DNA from: Sva-07 sp963752815
GTDB lineage: Bacteria > Actinomycetota > Acidimicrobiia > Acidimicrobiales > Ilumatobacteraceae
Assembly: GCA_963752815.1 (NCBI GenBank)
Contig: CAVVZI010000015.1
Span: 558,001 to 622,000 of the forward strand
Direction: 5' to 3'
Length of the DNA stretch: 64,000 nucleotides
Part shown: positions 19,654 through 28,169 of the stretch, piece by piece
Position numbering within the stretch: the stretch's first letter is position 1
How the letters are laid out: every line of letters begins with the position of its first letter
The notes under the pieces: model-generated
Told to the model about the DNA's origin: nothing
What the model saw: the letters and a program-made list of their open reading frames with translations, nothing else
Databases searched by the model: none
Program-made: the position numbers and the translations under genes

Positions 19654-19703
19654 GTTTGCGTCAAGATTTCTGTGCACTGGTGCGCAGAAATCCGGACGCA
19701 AAC
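19654..19703. repeat. Imperfect long inverted repeat in a divergent promoter region
   Basis: GTTTGCGTC-AA-GATTTCTG (19654-19672) pairs with CAGAAATC-CG-GACGCAAAC (19685-19703), 17 bp with a 2-nt internal loop. It lies between divergently transcribed genes, so it is not a terminator. Confidence 0.7.
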
Positions 19704-19729
19704 GTCGGGGAGGAACACGGTGTAACGAT

Positions 19730-19743
19730 CTAACTGACGTTAG
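19730..19743. promoter_or_regulatory. Operator-like palindrome CTAAC-TGAC-GTTAG
   Basis: A 14-bp palindrome 36 bases before the proposed GTG start of the CGNR regulator. It lies within the divergent intergenic region and could be its autoregulatory operator. Confidence 0.4.
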
Positions 19744-19778
19744 CACCTTACCGCACGCCGAATCGGTACGATGCATCC

Positions 19779-20449
19779 GTGTACGTGACATCCGCCTCCG
19801 CGACGGAGATTCGGCTGACGCTCGAGGCGGCGCTCGACCTCGTGAACGGGCTGGGCGATGACGAGCCGATCGATGCGGCTGGGGACGCGCGACCTGCTCG
19901 ACCGCCACGGATTCACCCGTGCCGCCGATGCGCCCGACGCCGAGGTCGCACGACTCGACGAGCGGATGGGCGCCCTGCTCGACCGGTTCCGGTCGCTCCC
20001 CGACGACACCGACGTCGACACCGTGGAGTGGGTCAACGCCGAACTCGCGCATCTCCCGATCGCACCCACGGCGGTGACGCATGACGGCGCACCGCTCCAC
20101 ATCCACTGGACCCCCTCGACCGCGACCTTCGACGATCAGGTGATCGCCGACATCCTGATGGCACTCGCCCAGGAGGTGTGCGACCACGGCACGAAGCGGT
20201 TCGGTCGCTGCGCGGCGACCGATTGCGATCACCTCTACTACGACGCCACCCGCAACGGCTCGCGACGGTTCTGTGCCGACCCGCGTTGCGCCAGTCGCAC
20301 CCACACCGCCGATCACCGCGCCCGCCGCCGCAACGCCGAGCCACCGCGCCTCGGAGCCGATCGACGCCGCGTCGGTTCGCGGCAGACACAACGACGGCGG
20401 TCGAGCGTTGTGTCTGCCGCAGCGTCGACGGGCGCGTTCGAACGGCTGA
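19779..20449 (+). CDS. CGNR zinc-finger-type regulator (apparent frameshift, 3' end uncertain)
   Basis: The N-terminal part (MYVTSASATEIRLTLEAALD) reads in one frame. One base too many near 19877 shifts it to the frame carrying LGTRDLLDRHGF and the C-terminal zinc-binding segment (FGRCAATDCDHLYYD...RRFCADPRCASRTH). CGNR proteins are putative transcription regulators of about 170-210 residues. No stop codon occurs in any forward frame until 20447, and the frame of the finger stays open to 21387, antisense to the ABC gene. The end given assumes one more shift. Start GTG 19779 has no strong ribosome site. Confidence 0.6.
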
Positions 20450-22218
20450 TCAGCGCGCCGAGGGTGATCACCTGGTCGGCGCGTTCGAAGGCGATCGCCC
20501 GATGTGACACCGCGAGCACGGTCATCCCGGCGGCGGCGAGGTTCGTCCAGAGTTCGAGTTCGGTCTCGACGTCGAGCGCGCTCGACAGGTCGTCGAGCAC
20601 GACGAGTTCGGGCGAATGCACCAGCGCCCGCGCGGTGGCGAGGCGCTGCCGTTGGCCGCCCGACAGCCGCAGACCTCGCGGGCCGATCAGCGTCGCCCGG
20701 CCGGCGGGCATCAGGTCGACGTCGGCGGCGATCGCCGCGAGTTCGAGCGCCGTGGTCAGTTCGTCGTCGCCGATCGGGCCGAGCCCGACGTTGTCGGCGA
20801 CCGAATCGGAGATCAGCTGCGGCACCTGCGACAGGAACGCCGCGTTGGGCGGCACGAAGAAGGCCGCCCGATCGACGATCACGTCTCCGTTCCAGCGCAC
20901 CTCCCCCGAGCACCGCTCGGCCGGGACGAGGCCGACGAGCGCTCTGAGCAGCGTGCTCTTGCCGGCACCGACAGGGCCGGTCACGACCACGAACTGGCCC
21001 CGGGCGATCGAGATCGACACGTTGCGGACTCCGGCACCGCCGTCGTGGATCGCCGAGAGGTCGACGACGTCGAGGCGCTGCAGGGGAACGCGCTCCGGCC
21101 GCTCGACGGCGGGGCGCTCCCGCACGTCGCGCGCTCCGACCGGGAGGTCCCTGGGGCGGGTCGTGTTCGGGGCGTGCTCGTCGGCCACCAGCCGTCGCAT
21201 CCGGTCGAAGGCCACGCCCGACTGCTTGCGCCGGGCGAGCACCCGCCCGACCATCCGCGGCAGGAACGACAGCCACCCGAGGTACGCCGTGAACAGCGCC
21301 AGATCGCCGAGCCCGAACGTTCCCGAGGCGATCGCCGTCGCCGACACGATCAGGACCAGCCCGAGCCCGACGTCGGCGGCACCCTGACTGAACGCCTGCA
21401 CCGTCTCGTCGAGGACCCGGTCGCGGGTCGCCGTCTGGCGGCGAGCCTCGACGAGCACGTGCAGGCGATCGAGCAGCGAATCGGTGGCGTCGTTCACCTT
21501 GATGGTCGTGGCCGCCGCCATCACGTCGCCGACCAACCCCGTCACCTCCGCCGTCGCCGCGCGATCGGCGGCGCGGTACACCTTGATCCGGTTGTCGAGC
21601 GTGCGCGTCGCCACCGCGACCCCCACGAGCGGCAGCAACAGCACCGCGGCCGCGCGGGCGTCGGCCATGCCGAGGACGATCCCGGCGAACACGGTGAACA
21701 CGACGCCGCCCGACACGTCGACCAGTGCCGTCGACGAAGTTGGCGACGTCTTCGGTGTCGTCGCGGAAGTGGGTGATCGCGGCGCCGGCCGAGCTGACGG
21801 GCGGCCCCGCCTCCGAACCCCCGCTGGCCATCTGCGCCGCCAGCAGGTTCGCCCGCAGGAACGTCTGCATGTGGATCCACGCCGCGGTCCAGATCAACGC
21901 GCCCCAGTGGATGGCGACCATCCTGATCAGCTCGGACGCGGCGACGGCGGCCGCGTATCGGTAGGTCAACGAGGTGTTGCCGTCGGACAACGCCTCGAAT
22001 CCCCTGGCCAGCATCAGCCCGGTGACCGCCGGCATCGTGAAGAACACGACGAACAAGGCCCAGCCCAGCCAGAACTCACGCGGGCGATGTTGCGACACGC
22101 GCCACGCCAGCCGCCACACCTCGCGCGAACCGATCGACGACACCGCGTCGGGCGCGGGTCGGGCCGCCTCGGTCTCGACGTCGACCGAGACGGCGTCCGG
22201 ATGTTCGACGAGTGTCAT
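20313..22218 (-). CDS. ABC exporter half-transporter, second subunit (apparent frameshift)
   Basis: About 634 residues after repair: six-helix membrane domain plus nucleotide-binding domain. Walker A is GPVGAGKST, the signature LSGGQRQR, and Walker B VVLDDLSSALD. Asp replaces the usual catalytic Glu after Walker B, so one ATP site of the pair is likely degenerate. A single inserted base near 21729 separates DTEDVANFVD from LVDVSGGVVFTVFAG. Its start overlaps the end of the upstream ABC gene, so the two form a heterodimeric exporter operon. The last 45 residues are low-complexity, and the true end may be earlier. Confidence 0.82.
20379..20420. repeat. Perfect 15-bp inverted repeat with 12-nt loop
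   Basis: GCGGCAGACACAACG (20379-20393) and CGTTGTGTCTGCCGC (20406-20420) are exact inverted copies. The element lies where the convergent CGNR and ABC genes meet and looks like a terminator-sized hairpin or inserted palindrome. Confidence 0.8.
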
Positions 22219-23987
22219 GACGTCACCCCCGCCGGCTCGGCGATCGCGGAGTCGTCGTCACGGGCATCGAGCGAGAGCGACACGAGCCGCGCGAACTGGC
22301 TCTCGTCGTCACCGACGAGGTCGACGCGGGCGCCGAACTCGGTGACCTCGCCGCGGTCGAACACGACGATGTCGTCGACGGCGTGCAGCGTCGAGAGTCG
22401 GTGGGCGATGATCAGCGTGGTGCGCCCCACCATCAGCCGCGCCACGGCGGCCTCGATCTGCCGCTCGGTCTCCGGGTCGATGCGCGCCGTCGCCTCGTCG
22501 AGCACCAGCAGGTCGGGATCGCGCATCCACACGCGGGCGAGCGACAGGAGTTGGGCCTCCCCGGCCGACAGCCCCGTCCCGGCGGCACCGAGCTGGCGAT
22601 GGATGTCGCCGTCGGCGAGCCCATCGAGTCCGACCGCACGGAGCGCGTCGACCACCGCCGCGTCGGGCACCGAACGATCGAACAGGGCCACGTTGTCGCG
22701 GATCGACCCGGCGAAGAGCTCGACCTCCTGCGACACCAGCGCGACCCGACGGCGCAGCTCGGGAACCGGGATGTCGGCGATCGGGACTCCACCGAGTCGA
22801 ACGACGCCCGTGGTCGGTTCCACCAGCCGCAGCACGAGGCGGGAGAAGGTCGTCTTGCCGCTGCCTGTGCGCCCGACGATCCCGACCGATCGTGCCGCGC
22901 CGAGCGTGAGCGTCACGTCACGCAGGACCGGTTGGTCGTCGCCGTAGTCGAACGCGACGCCGTCGAACTCGACCGTCAAGGGCCCGGGCGGCGGCGAGGT
23001 CGTCCCACCGTCGAGCACCCGCGTCGAGATCGCCAACAGGTCGAGCACGCGCACCATGGCACCGTTCGCCTTCTGGACGGTCTCGAGCTCCTGCACGAGG
23101 TCTTCGAGCGGCCGCCCGATCAGCAGGATGTACTGATAGAGGAGGAAGATCGTGCCGATGGTGGCCAGGTCGTGCGAGATCGTCCACGCCCCCAACACGA
23201 GCACCACGACCCACCCGGCGGCCAGCGCCAGCTGCACGAACCACCACATGGTGAGAAAGGCGCGTTCCCGACGCACCGCGCTCGACAGGGCCTCGGTGCT
23301 GTCCTCCACGAAACGCCAGGCCACGTGCGCACCCGCGCCGTTCGCCCGCAGGTCTTCGGACGCGACCAGACGTTCCTCGATGCCGCCGTACAGCCGGCCG
23401 AGCGCACCCATCTCGTCGGATGATTCGCGCACGGCGCGGTGGCGCCCGCGCACGACGACCGCGAACGTCGCGCCGAGATAGATCACGAGTCCGATCGCCA
23501 GCCGCCAGTCGAGCACGGCGAGCACGATGACCATGCCGCCGATCGTCAGCGCCGCGCCGAGCGCCTTGGGCACGACGAGACCGAGGAACTCCGACACCGA
23601 TGTGACGTCGCCGTCGACGCGCTGGATCAGTTCACCCGGGGTGTGCCGGCGGTGGAACTCGTGGTCGAGGCCGAGGACATGGCGCGTCATGTCGAGCCGC
23701 AGGTCGTTCGTGGTCGCCCAGGCGGCGGTCGTCGCCCGCCACGCGACGATCACGGCGAGGACCTGCGCCACCAGGGCGACGATCAGATACAGCCCGGCGA
23801 GGCTGCGGAGCTCGCTGGCGTCGGCACCGGCGGCCGCACGGTCGACGAGCCGGCGGACGACGAGCGGACCGGTGAGGACGAGTACCGACGATGCCGCCAC
23901 CAGCAGACCGAGCGCGAACCAACGGGCGCGGTCAGGCCACAGCAGGGCGCCGAGGGCGCGCCATCGCGACTCTCCACGGTCGGCCAT
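22215..23987 (-). CDS. ABC exporter half-transporter, first subunit
   Basis: About 590 residues from ATG 23987. The N-terminal transmembrane domain (about 25-310) is followed by an ATPase domain with Walker A GRTGSGKTT, signature LSAGEAQ and Walker B LLVLDEATARID. The LSAGE signature departs from LSGGQ, and the partner lacks the catalytic Glu, matching the asymmetric sites of heterodimeric type IV exporters. The substrate may be a lipid, peptide or drug. The 4-nt overlap with the second subunit supports joint translation. Confidence 0.88.
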   Translation of the reverse strand: MADRGESRWRALGALLWPDRARWFALGLLVAASSVLVLTGPLVVRRLVDRAAAGADASELRSLAGLYLIVALVAQVLAVIVAWRATTAAWATTNDLRLDMTRHVLGLDHEFHRRHTPGELIQRVDGDVTSVSEFLGLVVPKALGAALTIGGMVIVLAVLDWRLAIGLVIYLGATFAVVVRGRHRAVRESSDEMGALGRLYGGIEERLVASEDLRANGAGAHVAWRFVEDSTEALSSAVRRERAFLTMWWFVQLALAAGWVVVLVLGAWTISHDLATIGTIFLLYQYILLIGRPLEDLVQELETVQKANGAMVRVLDLLAISTRVLDGGTTSPPPGPLTVEFDGVAFDYGDDQPVLRDVTLTLGAARSVGIVGRTGSGKTTFSRLVLRLVEPTTGVVRLGGVPIADIPVPELRRRVALVSQEVELFAGSIRDNVALFDRSVPDAAVVDALRAVGLDGLADGDIHRQLGAAGTGLSAGEAQLLSLARVWMRDPDLLVLDEATARIDPETERQIEAAVARLMVGRTTLIIAHRLSTLHAVDDIVVFDRGEVTEFGARVDLVGDDESQFARLVSLSLDARDDDSAIAEPAGVTS

Positions 23988-24083
23988 GCCCCTCAGTCTC
24001 ACCGGTCGCGATTGCCGCAGGCGAAGACGTTTCGACATTGCCGCGACGGGAATTATTGCGTGGGCAATCATGTTGAGGCACGC

Positions 24084-24644
24084 ATGGCAGTGAGAGGTTT
24101 GAACCACGCGGTGCTCTATGTGCGCGACGTGGCACGCACGATCGACTTCTACGAGAACGCCCTCGGCTTCCGGGTGATCTCGTCATTCCCGGGCGGCGCG
24201 TTCTTCCAGGCACCGGGCTCCACGAACGACCACGACCTCGGCGTGTTCGAGATCGGCGGCCAGGCCGGCCCCTCGGCGGCGGGCCGCGGCACGGTCGGTC
24301 TGTACCACCTGGCCTGGGAGGTGGAGACCCTCGACGACCTCGAACGTCTCGCCCACGTGTTGTCCGATCGCAAGGCGCTCGTCGGCGCCAGCGATCACGG
24401 CACCACGAAGAGTCTGTACGCCAAGGATCCCGACGGCCTCGAGTTCGAGGTCGTGTGGTTGATCCCCGCCCACCTGCTCACCGACCACGATGTCGCCAAG
24501 AAGGCGACGATCGGCCCGCTCGACCTCGACGCCGAGGTCGAGCGGTTCGGCCGCAGCGAGGTCGGTGGCGTCGGGATCTCCGTCCCGGCGACCTACAGCC
24601 CCTCCCCCAACACCCCCTCCCTGGAAGGAACCACCACATCATGA
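24084..24644 (+). CDS. VOC-superfamily dioxygenase-like protein
   Basis: A 186-residue protein with paired VOC modules: GLNHAVLYVRDVARTIDFYENALGF, then VGLYHLAWEVETLDDLERL and AKDPDGLEFEVVWL. His, His and Glu at the expected metal positions suggest an extradiol-dioxygenase or glyoxalase-type metal site. Its stop overlaps the start of the DsbA-family gene as ATGA, so the two are coupled. A link to thiol or electrophile detoxification is suggested only by that neighbour. Confidence 0.8.
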   Translation: MAVRGLNHAVLYVRDVARTIDFYENALGFRVISSFPGGAFFQAPGSTNDHDLGVFEIGGQAGPSAAGRGTVGLYHLAWEVETLDDLERLAHVLSDRKALVGASDHGTTKSLYAKDPDGLEFEVVWLIPAHLLTDHDVAKKATIGPLDLDAEVERFGRSEVGGVGISVPATYSPSPNTPSLEGTTTS

Positions 24645-25258
24645 ACGTCGAATTCTGGGTCGATCCCGCCTGCCCGTTCTGTTGGGCCACCGCCCGCTGG
24701 ATCCATGACGAGGTCGCACCGAACCGGGACATCGACGTGACGTGGCGCCCGATCAGCCTGAAGTTCAAGAACGATCCGCCGGAGGACTCGCCGTTCTACG
24801 AGCCAGTCACGTTCACCCACGGTCTGCTGCGCGTGATGGAGTCGGCTCGCGCCGCCGAGGGCGACGACGCCTTCTTCCGGCTCTACTGGTACTACGGCAC
24901 GCGCATCCACCACGACAAGGAGATGTACTTCGACCCGGCCGACGGTCTGCGTGAAGTGGGGCTCGACGAGTCCCACGCGGCAGCGTTCGACGACGAGTCG
25001 TGGGACAAGCCCATCCGGGTCGGCATGGACGAGGGCCTCGATCTCGTCGGCAACGACGTCGGCACGCCGATCATCGCCATCACGAACTCCGACGGCGTGA
25101 AGGCGGGTTATTTCGGACCCGTCATCACGAAGGTGCCGCCCACCGACAAGAGCGTCGCGATGTGGGATGCGCTCGTCACGATGATGGACATCGACTCGTT
25201 CTTCGAGCTGAAGCGGACGCGCACCGAAGCTCCGGACCCGGGAGCGCGCCCGACCTGA
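24641..25258 (+). CDS. DsbA-family oxidoreductase, similar to mycothiol-dependent nitroreductase Rv2466c
   Basis: A 205-residue thioredoxin-fold protein without a signal peptide, so cytoplasmic. The active-site motif is CPFC in FWVDPACPFCWATARW, and the cis-Pro loop is VGTPIIAI. The N-terminus and spacing resemble the mycothiol-dependent reductase Rv2466c. A role in mycothiol-linked redox chemistry is inference. A GGAAGG ribosome site precedes the ATG. Confidence 0.78.
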   Translation: MNVEFWVDPACPFCWATARWIHDEVAPNRDIDVTWRPISLKFKNDPPEDSPFYEPVTFTHGLLRVMESARAAEGDDAFFRLYWYYGTRIHHDKEMYFDPADGLREVGLDESHAAAFDDESWDKPIRVGMDEGLDLVGNDVGTPIIAITNSDGVKAGYFGPVITKVPPTDKSVAMWDALVTMMDIDSFFELKRTRTEAPDPGARPT

Positions 25259-25283
25259 TCGTCCGCCTGCCCTGATCGTCGCG

Positions 25284-25316
25284 GAGTCGCGGCGTCGCCC
25301 CCCGACGCCGCGACTC
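25284..25316. terminator. Bidirectional hairpin terminator
   Basis: Perfect 14-bp arms GAGTCGCGGCGTCG and CGACGCCGCGACTC with a CCCCC loop lie between the convergent DsbA-family and nucleoside-hydrolase genes. Confidence 0.75.
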
Positions 25317-25345
25317 ACGACAACCGGTCAAACCGCGCGGGCGGA

Positions 25346-26288
25346 TCAGGGCGTACAGGCGTCGAACAGACGCCGCTTGAACGCGGCCTCGTCGATCGCC
25401 CACACCACGCGAATGTTGGGCTCGGGCCGTTTGAAGCGGCGATCGGGCATCGCCGCCCCGCGCGTCGGCCCGTCGAGGCCGATCACCAGCCATTCCTCGG
25501 TCGACTCGGTGACGATCGTGTCGTCGAGCGCCACGGCCATCGCGACGGGGTCGGGCAGGTCGAAGCCGGCGAGGCCGGTGTCGAGGCAGTACTGATCGAC
25601 GTCGCCGTTGATGCCGACCGCGAACTCGCCGAGCGGTCCCACCGCGGCCAGTCGGGCCTGTTCGACGGGATCGACGACCGCGAACAGGCGGGAGATGTTC
25701 CACCCGATCATCGTCTTGTCGCCGGGCGCGGCGAAGACGATCGATGCAGCCTCCGGGTCGGCCCAGACGTTGTACTCGCCGAGTGCGTCGACGTTGCCGA
25801 CGCCGTCCGGCGACCCGGCCATCAGGTAGGTGTGGCCGAATTTCGTGAGGAGCGCCGGATCGCGTTCGAGCGCGGCGGCGACGTTCGTGAGCGGCCCGAG
25901 CGTGACGAGGTCGTGCTGACCCGGTTCGGACGCCGCGATGTCGATCAGGGTCGACGACGGCGTCGCCCTCGTTCGGTCCACGTGACGGTTCCGGAAGGTC
26001 GGCACCGCCCATGCCGTCCTGTCCGTGCACCCACTGCGCCGTGTCGAGTGGTCGATGCAGCGGGCGATCGCGCCCGGCGAACACGGGGATGTCGGCGCCG
26101 CCACAGATGTCGAGCGTGACGATCGCGTTCCGCACGGCCAGGTCGAGCGGCACGTTGCCGGCCACCACGGTGACGGCCCGGACGTCCGCGTTTGGATCAC
26201 GCACGGCGAGCAGCAGCGCGATGGCGTCGTCGGAGGCCGTGTCGGTATCGATGACCACACTGCGACGATCTGGGCTGCGACGATCCAT
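25346..26288 (-). CDS. Inosine-uridine-type nucleoside hydrolase (apparent frameshift)
   Basis: About 313 residues after removing one base near 25985. The N-terminus has the calcium-binding DTDTASDDAIALLLA motif. The second half carries LVTLGPLTNVAAALE, EYNVWADPEAA and GWNISRLF. The family cleaves the N-glycosidic bond of ribonucleosides in salvage. The break separates GGADLPEP from RTRATPSSTLIDIAA. There are no clear operon partners. Confidence 0.85.
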
Positions 26289-26320
26289 CCGGCGAGTCTG
26301 CCCACGAACCAGCCCGAAAA

Positions 26321-26358
26321 TGGAGCAGATGTCGCGCTCGAGCGCGACATCTGCTCCA
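26321..26358. repeat. 38-bp perfect palindrome
   Basis: The left half begins TGGAGCAGATGTCGCGCTC and its exact reverse complement follows with no loop. CCCGAAA and ATTTCGG extend the symmetry imperfectly on both sides. It lies downstream of the thiolase gene and may terminate its transcript. Confidence 0.85.
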
Positions 26359-26388
26359 AATTTCGGTTGGTTGGTGGGGTGACGGTGT

Positions 26389-27558
26389 TCAGTCGAGGCG
26401 TTCGATGATGGTGGCGTTGGCCATGCCGCCGCCCTCGCACATCACCTGCATGCCGTAGCGGCCGCCGGTGCGCTCGAGTTCGTTGAGGAGCGTCGCCATC
26501 AACTTCGTGCCGGAGCAACCGAGCGGGTGGCCGAGGGCGATCGCTCCGCCGTTGACGTTGACCTTGGTCATGTCGATGTCGAACTCCTTCTGCCAGGCGA
26601 GCACGACCGAGGCGAACGCCTCGTTGACCTCGAACAGGTCGATGTCCTCGATCGACAGACCCGACTTGTCGAGGATCTTGCGCGTGGCCGGGATCGGGCC
26701 CTTGAGCATCGTGACCGGATCGGTGCCGGCGACGGCGAAGGAGTGGAAGCGGGCGCGGGGCTTCATGCCCAGCTCCTCGGCCTTCTCCTTGCTCATGATC
26801 AGCACGCCCGACGCGCCGTCGGAGATCTGCGACGAGTTGCCGGCGGTGATCGAGCCGTCCTCCTTGAACGCCGGCTTGAGCTTGGCGAGCGTCTCGGTGG
26901 TGGTGCCTTCGCGGATGCCCTCGTCGGACTTGAACTCTTCCTTCGTGCCGTCGAGGTCGACGACGATCGGGATGATCTCGTTCTCGAAGCGACCCTCGTC
27001 GCGGGCGATGCGCGGCGCGCTGCTGGCTCTGGGCGCCGAACGCGTCGAGATCCTCGCGGGTGAGGCCGTACTCCGTCGGCGATCATCTCGGCGCCGATGC
27101 CCTGCGGGGGCAGGCCGGTGTCGGCGTAGCGGTCGAGCTGCGACCTGCGGGAACGGGAAGCCCATGCCCTGGACGACCGACGCGCCCATCGGCGTGCGGG
27201 TCATGACCTCGACGCCGGCGGCGACGACCACGTCGTAGGCGCCGGCGATGACGCCCTGGGCGCCGAAGTGCATCGACTGCTGGCTCGAACCGCACTGGCG
27301 ATCGATGGTGGTGGCGGGGACCGATTCGGGCCAACCGGCGGCGAGCACCGCGTTGCGGCCGATGTTGAGCGACTGCTCACCGACCTGCATCACGCAGCCC
27401 ATGATCACGTCGTCGACGAGCGCGGGGTCGAGGTTGTTGCGCTCCTCGAGCGCTTTGAGCACCTCGGCGGCGAGGGCGGCGGGATGCCAGTCCTTGAGCT
27501 TCCCGTTGCGCTTGCCTCCGGCGGTGCGGACGGCGTCGACGATGACGGCTTCGGTCAT
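26389..27558 (-). CDS. Acetyl-CoA C-acetyltransferase (thiolase), three apparent frameshifts
   Basis: About 388 residues after repair. The catalytic Cys is in DRQCGSSQQSMHFGAQG, with His in NVNGGAIALGHPLGCSG and the C-terminal Cys region in MCEGGGMANA. Three extra bases within 130 bp (near 27138, 27073 and 27011) break and then restore the frame; removing each gives LDRYADTGLPPQGIGAEMIA and EYGLTREDLDAFGAQSQQRA. The enzyme would cleave beta-ketoacyl-CoA in beta-oxidation. ATG 27558 has an AGGAGAG ribosome site. The reading frame continues unbroken from the upstream MarR gene. Confidence 0.87.
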   Translation of the reverse strand: MTEAVIVDAVRTAGGKRNGKLKDWHPAALAAEVLKALEERNNLDPALVDDVIMGCVMQVGEQSLNIGRNAVLAAGWPESVPATTIDRQCGSSQQSMHFGAQGVIAGAYDVVVAAGVEVMTRTPMGASVVQGMGFPFPQVAARPLRRHRPAPAGHRRRDDRRRSTASPARISTRSAPRASSAPRIARDEGRFENEIIPIVVDLDGTKEEFKSDEGIREGTTTETLAKLKPAFKEDGSITAGNSSQISDGASGVLIMSKEKAEELGMKPRARFHSFAVAGTDPVTMLKGPIPATRKILDKSGLSIEDIDLFEVNEAFASVVLAWQKEFDIDMTKVNVNGGAIALGHPLGCSGTKLMATLLNELERTGGRYGMQVMCEGGGMANATIIERLD

Positions 27559-28083
27559 GTGTTCTCTCCTGTTGTTCGGTTGTTCGATGGGTGATGAATG
27601 GACGGACGGATCGGGCGGATTGGCGATGACGGACTGCAGGTTCTGTTGCAGGCGGGTCATCACCCACGCGAGGGCCTGGCGCTCCTCGCGTCCGATGCCG
27701 CGCCGGAGTTCGGCCCGCAGTGCCGCGTCGACGTCCGCGATCTCGACGGCGAGCTCGCTGCCGCCCGGCGTGATGGCCACGAGCCACACGCGCCGGTCGT
27801 CGGGATTGGGCAGGCGGACGACCAGGCGGCGGGCTTCGAGCTGGTCGACGACGGCGCCGATCGAGGCCCGGCCGATGCCGAGCCGGTCGGCCAGCTGGGT
27901 CTGCGTGGTCGATCCGAACTCGGCGATGTAGCCGAGCAGGCTGGCCTGGGTGAGGTTGACGGCGAGCGGCTCGAGCCGTGCGTCGAAGGCGGTCCGGACG
28001 AGGCGGGCAGTGGCCATCAGCGTCGACTCGACCCGCAGCCATGGCGGGGAGTCCAGTTCGTGGGTCGTCAGATTTTGACTCAT
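27559..28083 (-). CDS. MarR-family regulator of beta-oxidation genes
   Basis: About 175 residues from ATG 28083 to the thiolase start. The winged helix reads TQTQLADRLGIGRASIGAVVDQLEARRLVVR, followed by the wing DDRRVWLVAITPGG. No stop precedes the thiolase ATG in this frame. A neighbouring frame ends in a TGA that overlaps that ATG, so a single extra base in the gene could explain the apparent fusion. It diverges from an acyl-CoA dehydrogenase gene, and an operator-like palindrome covers its start, suggesting control of both transcripts by an acyl-CoA ligand. Confidence 0.8.
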
Positions 28084-28105
28084 ACTGTAGGGAGACATAC
28101 AGTAG
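28081..28105. promoter_or_regulatory. Likely MarR operator
   Basis: TACTGTA (28083-28089) and TACAGTA (28098-28104) form an inverted repeat with 8-bp spacing. CATACTGTAG and CATACAGTAG also form a direct repeat 15 bp apart. The site covers the MarR start codon and lies 66 bp before the divergent acyl-CoA dehydrogenase start. Confidence 0.6.
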
Positions 28106-28169
28106 TGCACCGATCGAACCGATCCAAATGCGTCGGCGATCATCCGATGCCACTCGAGGGAGCCAACAC

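Noticed and set aside
26389..28143. A natural MarR-thiolase fusion protein
   Set aside because: The thiolase has its own strong ribosome site and ATG. The connecting stretch is unconserved, and a neighbouring frame ends in ATGA exactly at the thiolase start.
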